Source: Verrucomicrobiota bacterium
GTDB lineage: Bacteria; Verrucomicrobiota; Verrucomicrobiia; Chthoniobacterales; UBA10450
Assembly (NCBI GenBank): GCA_003218735.1
Contig: QHOJ01000207.1
Coordinates: forward strand, 1 to 16,567
Length of the DNA: 16,567 bases
Direction of reading: 5' to 3'
A program made the position numbers and the translations under genes. Of the stretch, positions 14,968-16,567 are shown piece after piece. How positions within the stretch are numbered: the first letter of the stretch is position 1; every line of letters begins with the position of its first letter. Under the pieces are notes generated by a model. That model was not told the origin of the DNA. It saw only the letters and a list, made by a program, of their open reading frames with translations, and searched no databases.

Positions 14968-15385
14968 TAGTTTTGATTCGTGCGCATCAATTTTCAATGC
15001 AATAGTTGTTCACGGTCGTTTTCCAGGGGCTGGCGATTTTCTGCTGCAAACCGACGCAATTCTGCTTAACGCGCTGCGAACGGTGTTGGCCGGAAATATC
15101 TAGTTTCCGCGACGATGTGCAATGTAGCGAAAACACGCGCAAAAACTCTTTCTTGAATTAGAAAAGCTCGCCATCCGTTAAGCTTTGAATCTACGAAATA
15201 TCGTAAGAAATCTTCTCGAAACAGTTAAGGGGAAACGTCGCCGTGTGGCACAAAAATAAGGCGTGATTGGATTAAAAATGAGCCAGGCACGGCCTTATAA
15301 TGGACTCAGGGAGCTCGACGCGCTCCAATAAGGCTGTCCATTTTTGTAAGAAGGAATGCTCCCTAAGCGCCTGTCGTTTAATCGC
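14968..15385. other. Gene-poor AT-richer stretch
   Basis: No gene is supported in about 420 bp. Base use is more AT-rich than in the metabolic genes. It contains a nested inverted repeat at 15274-15345, described separately. Confidence 0.5.
15274..15345 (+). ncRNA. Nested inverted repeat, possible structured RNA or MITE-like element
   Basis: Three stems nest inside one another. The outer stem is AAAAATG (15274-15280) with CATTTTT (15339-15345), the middle is GCCTTAT with ATAAGGC, and the inner is GGAGC with GCTCC around a 7-nt loop. A T-run in the outer right arm would make the folded RNA terminator-like on the plus strand. A TATAAT word lies at 15296-15301 within it, without a good -35. No known RNA family is recognised. 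Confidence 0.35.
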
Positions 15386-15502
15386 ATGAATGCTGATTAC
15401 AAAAGCATCATGCCGATGCAAATCCGGGTCATTTTAACAATCGCGTTGCTTGCGTTTGCGCTGCCGTCCAACGCATCACCAAAATACGTTCACCGCATCT
15501 AG
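15386..15502 (+). CDS. Short orphan signal-peptide ORF, probably a gene remnant
   Basis: This 38-residue frame has a polar start, a hydrophobic core (VILTIALLAFALP) and an apparent signal peptidase site NAS-P, then stops after eight more residues. It looks like the 5' end of an exported protein whose remainder is lost or replaced. The ORF at 15450 overlaps it in another frame, which supports decay or recombination here. No ribosome binding site is clear. Confidence 0.35.
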   Translation: MNADYKSIMPMQIRVILTIALLAFALPSNASPKYVHRI

Positions 15503-15764
15503 GTGGGCGTTGGGTATTGGCAAATCTAGTTCGCACTTGAAAACCCAAATTCCAACGCGGGGATTTAGAGGAAGACGCAAAATCAAATATGGGATTTACG
15601 TCGAACTTCGAGAAGCTCTCTCCAAAATGGAAATCGGAGAGTCATCCGAGTGGCCCCTACGATGCGAGGAAGGTGTTCGCGTGATAGCTAGGCGGCTTGG
15701 AATAAAAGTGGTAAGCCGCCGACTCGGTAGATTGGACAAAATTACAGTCTATCGAATCGAATGA
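15450..15764 (+). CDS. Hypothetical small protein, uncertain start
   Basis: The frame opens at TTG 15450 (104 residues), but the credible protein part is the last 65 or so residues, beginning near RRKIKYGIYVELREAL. It continues with SKMEIGESSEWPL and a strand-helix-strand end IKVVSRRLGRLDKITVYRIE. That layout (short strand, KMEIGES-type turn, Arg-rich helix, final strand VYRI) resembles small phage-type proteins of unknown function. TTG 15537 is another possible start, and no ribosome binding site decides it. It lies 509 bp before an integrase-like gene and is likely part of the same accessory block. Confidence 0.45.
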   Translation: MRLRCRPTHHQNTFTASRWALGIGKSSSHLKTQIPTRGFRGRRKIKYGIYVELREALSKMEIGESSEWPLRCEEGVRVIARRLGIKVVSRRLGRLDKITVYRIE

Positions 15765-15841
15765 CCCTCAAAGAAGTCGATAGATATGTTCCTATCGGTA
15801 TGAGAGAATCCCTCCGGCGGGAGAGCGATCCTAAAAGGTAG
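15761..15841 (+). CDS. Very short ORF overlapping the preceding stop (ATGA)
   Basis: A 26-residue frame (MTLKEVDRYVPIG and on) begins at an ATG overlapping the stop of the previous ORF by 4 nt. Nothing about it is recognised. The same frame, interrupted by stops at 15839 and 15941, continues into the ORF at 15950, so it may be the start of a decayed gene. Confidence 0.2.
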   Translation: MTLKEVDRYVPIGMRESLRRESDPKR

Positions 15842-15949
15842 TTGGCGCTTGGGCGGTCGCAGCTACGCAGCGGTGGCGATGATCACCGAATCGAGGCGGA
15901 GACAGGCACGACAAATTCGGAAAATGCCGGATCGCTCGAGTGAGTGCGA

Positions 15950-16123
15950 ATGGTTCCGCGCAACTCACCCTGCGTGCAACAAGGCCGGTACCAACTTCGC
16001 GTCAACTTGGAAGCTGTCGCTCGTGCTTTGCGGATCGCGGCGAATCGTCAGGCATTAAGATCAGACGTGATCGAGCTGATCCTCAATGTTCCATCCAAGA
16101 CTGTGTTTTGGCGCCGAATTTAA
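15950..16123 (+). CDS. Hypothetical 57-residue protein
   Basis: The frame from ATG 15950 (GTG 15944 is also possible) encodes a compact sequence with an amphipathic helix, VNLEAVARALRIAANRQALR, followed by SDVIELILNVPSK and a TVFWRRI end. Of the three plus frames here it looks the most protein-like; the other two give Arg- and Ser-rich shadow sequence. No family is recognised and there is no good ribosome binding site. It lies just upstream of the tandem repeat and the integrase-like gene. Confidence 0.35.
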   Translation: MVPRNSPCVQQGRYQLRVNLEAVARALRIAANRQALRSDVIELILNVPSKTVFWRRI

Positions 16124-16125
16124 CA

Positions 16126-16197
16126 AATCCAATGTTCGTTACGAATTTGTTACGGAAAATGAATCCAATATTCGTTACTAATTTGTTACGGAAAATG
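16126..16197 (+). repeat. 36-bp tandem repeat, two copies
   Basis: Copies at 16126-16161 and 16162-16197 differ at 2 of 36 positions. Each holds AATCCAAT, then TTCGTTAC and TTTGTTACGGAAAATG, so GTTAC occurs twice per unit. A TTGACA word (16200-16205) follows at once, but the matching -10 is poor. The array may be a protein-binding site upstream of the integrase-like gene. Confidence 0.85.
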
Positions 16198-16273
16198 GCT
16201 TGACACTCTGCCAAGCGAACCTCACGATCGGCGCCGGTCATAACCAGCTGGGGCAAATTGAGGTAATCCGTCT

Positions 16274-16567
16274 ATGCATAAAGGCATCCCACGCACGACT
16301 GCAATTTCACCCACAATAGGAGAAAGCGAAATTCCGGATAGCGAGGCGAACCAGCCGCACCTGAAATTCGTCGTGAAGTACTGCGAGGGCGCAAAGCGCA
16401 AGCAAAAGGTTTTTGAGAAGGAAGAAGAGGCCATCCAGTTCGCCCGGACTAAAAATCGCAATTTTCGACGTGATCCCATCCAAGACATAGAGGCTCAAGC
16501 ATCTGCGCGAATGTTGCTAGAGTGCACGAACAGGCTAAACGCCTATGGCAAAACAATAAAAGATGCG
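16274..16567 (+). CDS. Tyrosine recombinase/integrase-like protein, N-terminal part (cut by window edge)
   Basis: 98 codons are visible and the frame is open to the window end. ATG 16274 has a good ribosome binding site (GAGGT at 16260-16264, 9-nt spacing) and an in-frame stop just upstream. After a variable leader, LKFVVKYCEGAKRKQKVFEK looks like the N-terminal arm-binding strands of a phage-type integrase. A helix, EEEAIQFARTKNRNF, follows, and then a segment ending in NAYGKTIKDA that resembles the start of the core-binding (SAM-like) domain. The catalytic Arg-His-Arg-Tyr domain would lie outside the window. It probably drives integration of an element extending to the right. Without the catalytic half, the call rests on N-terminal resemblance only. 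Confidence 0.6.
   Translation, partial: MHKGIPRTTAISPTIGESEIPDSEANQPHLKFVVKYCEGAKRKQKVFEKEEEAIQFARTKNRNFRRDPIQDIEAQASARMLLECTNRLNAYGKTIKDA

Noticed and set aside
15849..16058. 69-codon plus-strand frame
   Set aside because: Composition is shadow-like (Arg/Ser/Cys) and it overlaps the frame at 15950; no motif is seen.
16126..16197. CRISPR array
   Set aside because: The two 36-bp copies are adjacent with no spacer, and no cas gene is visible.
15940..16203. 87-codon frame covering the tandem repeat
   Set aside because: Its upstream part is Ser/Arg-rich and overlaps the more protein-like frame at 15950-16123. The repeat more likely acts as DNA, although in-frame 12-residue repeats make it not impossible.

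Overview
This is a bacterial chromosomal window of moderately high GC. The best fit is a soil member of the Verrucomicrobiota, Chthoniobacterales/'Spartobacteria' type. This is inferred from the dispersed 7-mer and short palindromic repeats, including one inside a gene, and from the style of the export signal on the gene at 12511. No rRNA or long marker gene is present, so the placement is moderate at best.

Positions 1-9278 are mostly short-chain acyl-CoA metabolism. A cut-off short-chain dehydrogenase (1-592, minus) is followed by two plus-strand genes overlapping by 4 nt. The first encodes a B12-binding domain plus a MeaB-type G-protein. The second encodes an acyl-CoA mutase catalytic subunit. 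Together they are a split version of the fused isobutyryl-CoA mutase IcmF, and the active-site residues that can be aligned (Phe106, Gln229, His266) are of isobutyryl-CoA rather than methylmalonyl-CoA type. A convergent acyl-CoA synthetase (3747-5720, minus) comes next. Then methylcitrate-cycle genes run on the plus strand: prpD, prpB and a damaged prpC. The prpC copy has lost about 60 nt around an active-site His and is frameshifted. The likely theme is use of isobutyrate, butyrate and propionate, or of branched-chain amino acid carbon: activation by the synthetase, C4 isomerisation by the mutase, and C3 oxidation by the methylcitrate cycle.

Positions 9369-11522 hold a PaaI-like thioesterase, a DUF1203 protein translationally coupled (ATGA) to a full-length Ada alkylation-repair regulator, and a convergent tRNA-Arg(UCU).

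Positions 11523-14625 hold two exported proteins: a small lipoprotein with a carboxypeptidase-regulatory-like fold, and a 682-residue secreted protein with a Pro-Thr linker and a C-terminal Ig-like domain. A 45-bp direct repeat (40/45 identical) precedes each gene.

Positions 14626-16567 look accessory: a small GIY-YIG protein, a 400-bp gene-poor stretch with a nested inverted repeat, an orphan signal-peptide ORF, small unrecognised ORFs, a 36-bp tandem repeat, and the start of a tyrosine-recombinase-like integrase that runs off the window. This is probably the edge of an integrated element.

I did not find a clearly new defence or mobile system. The most unusual items are the split IcmF with a 7-mer repeat in its domain linker, the broken prpC, the paired 45-bp repeats and the repeat-rich block in front of the integrase.
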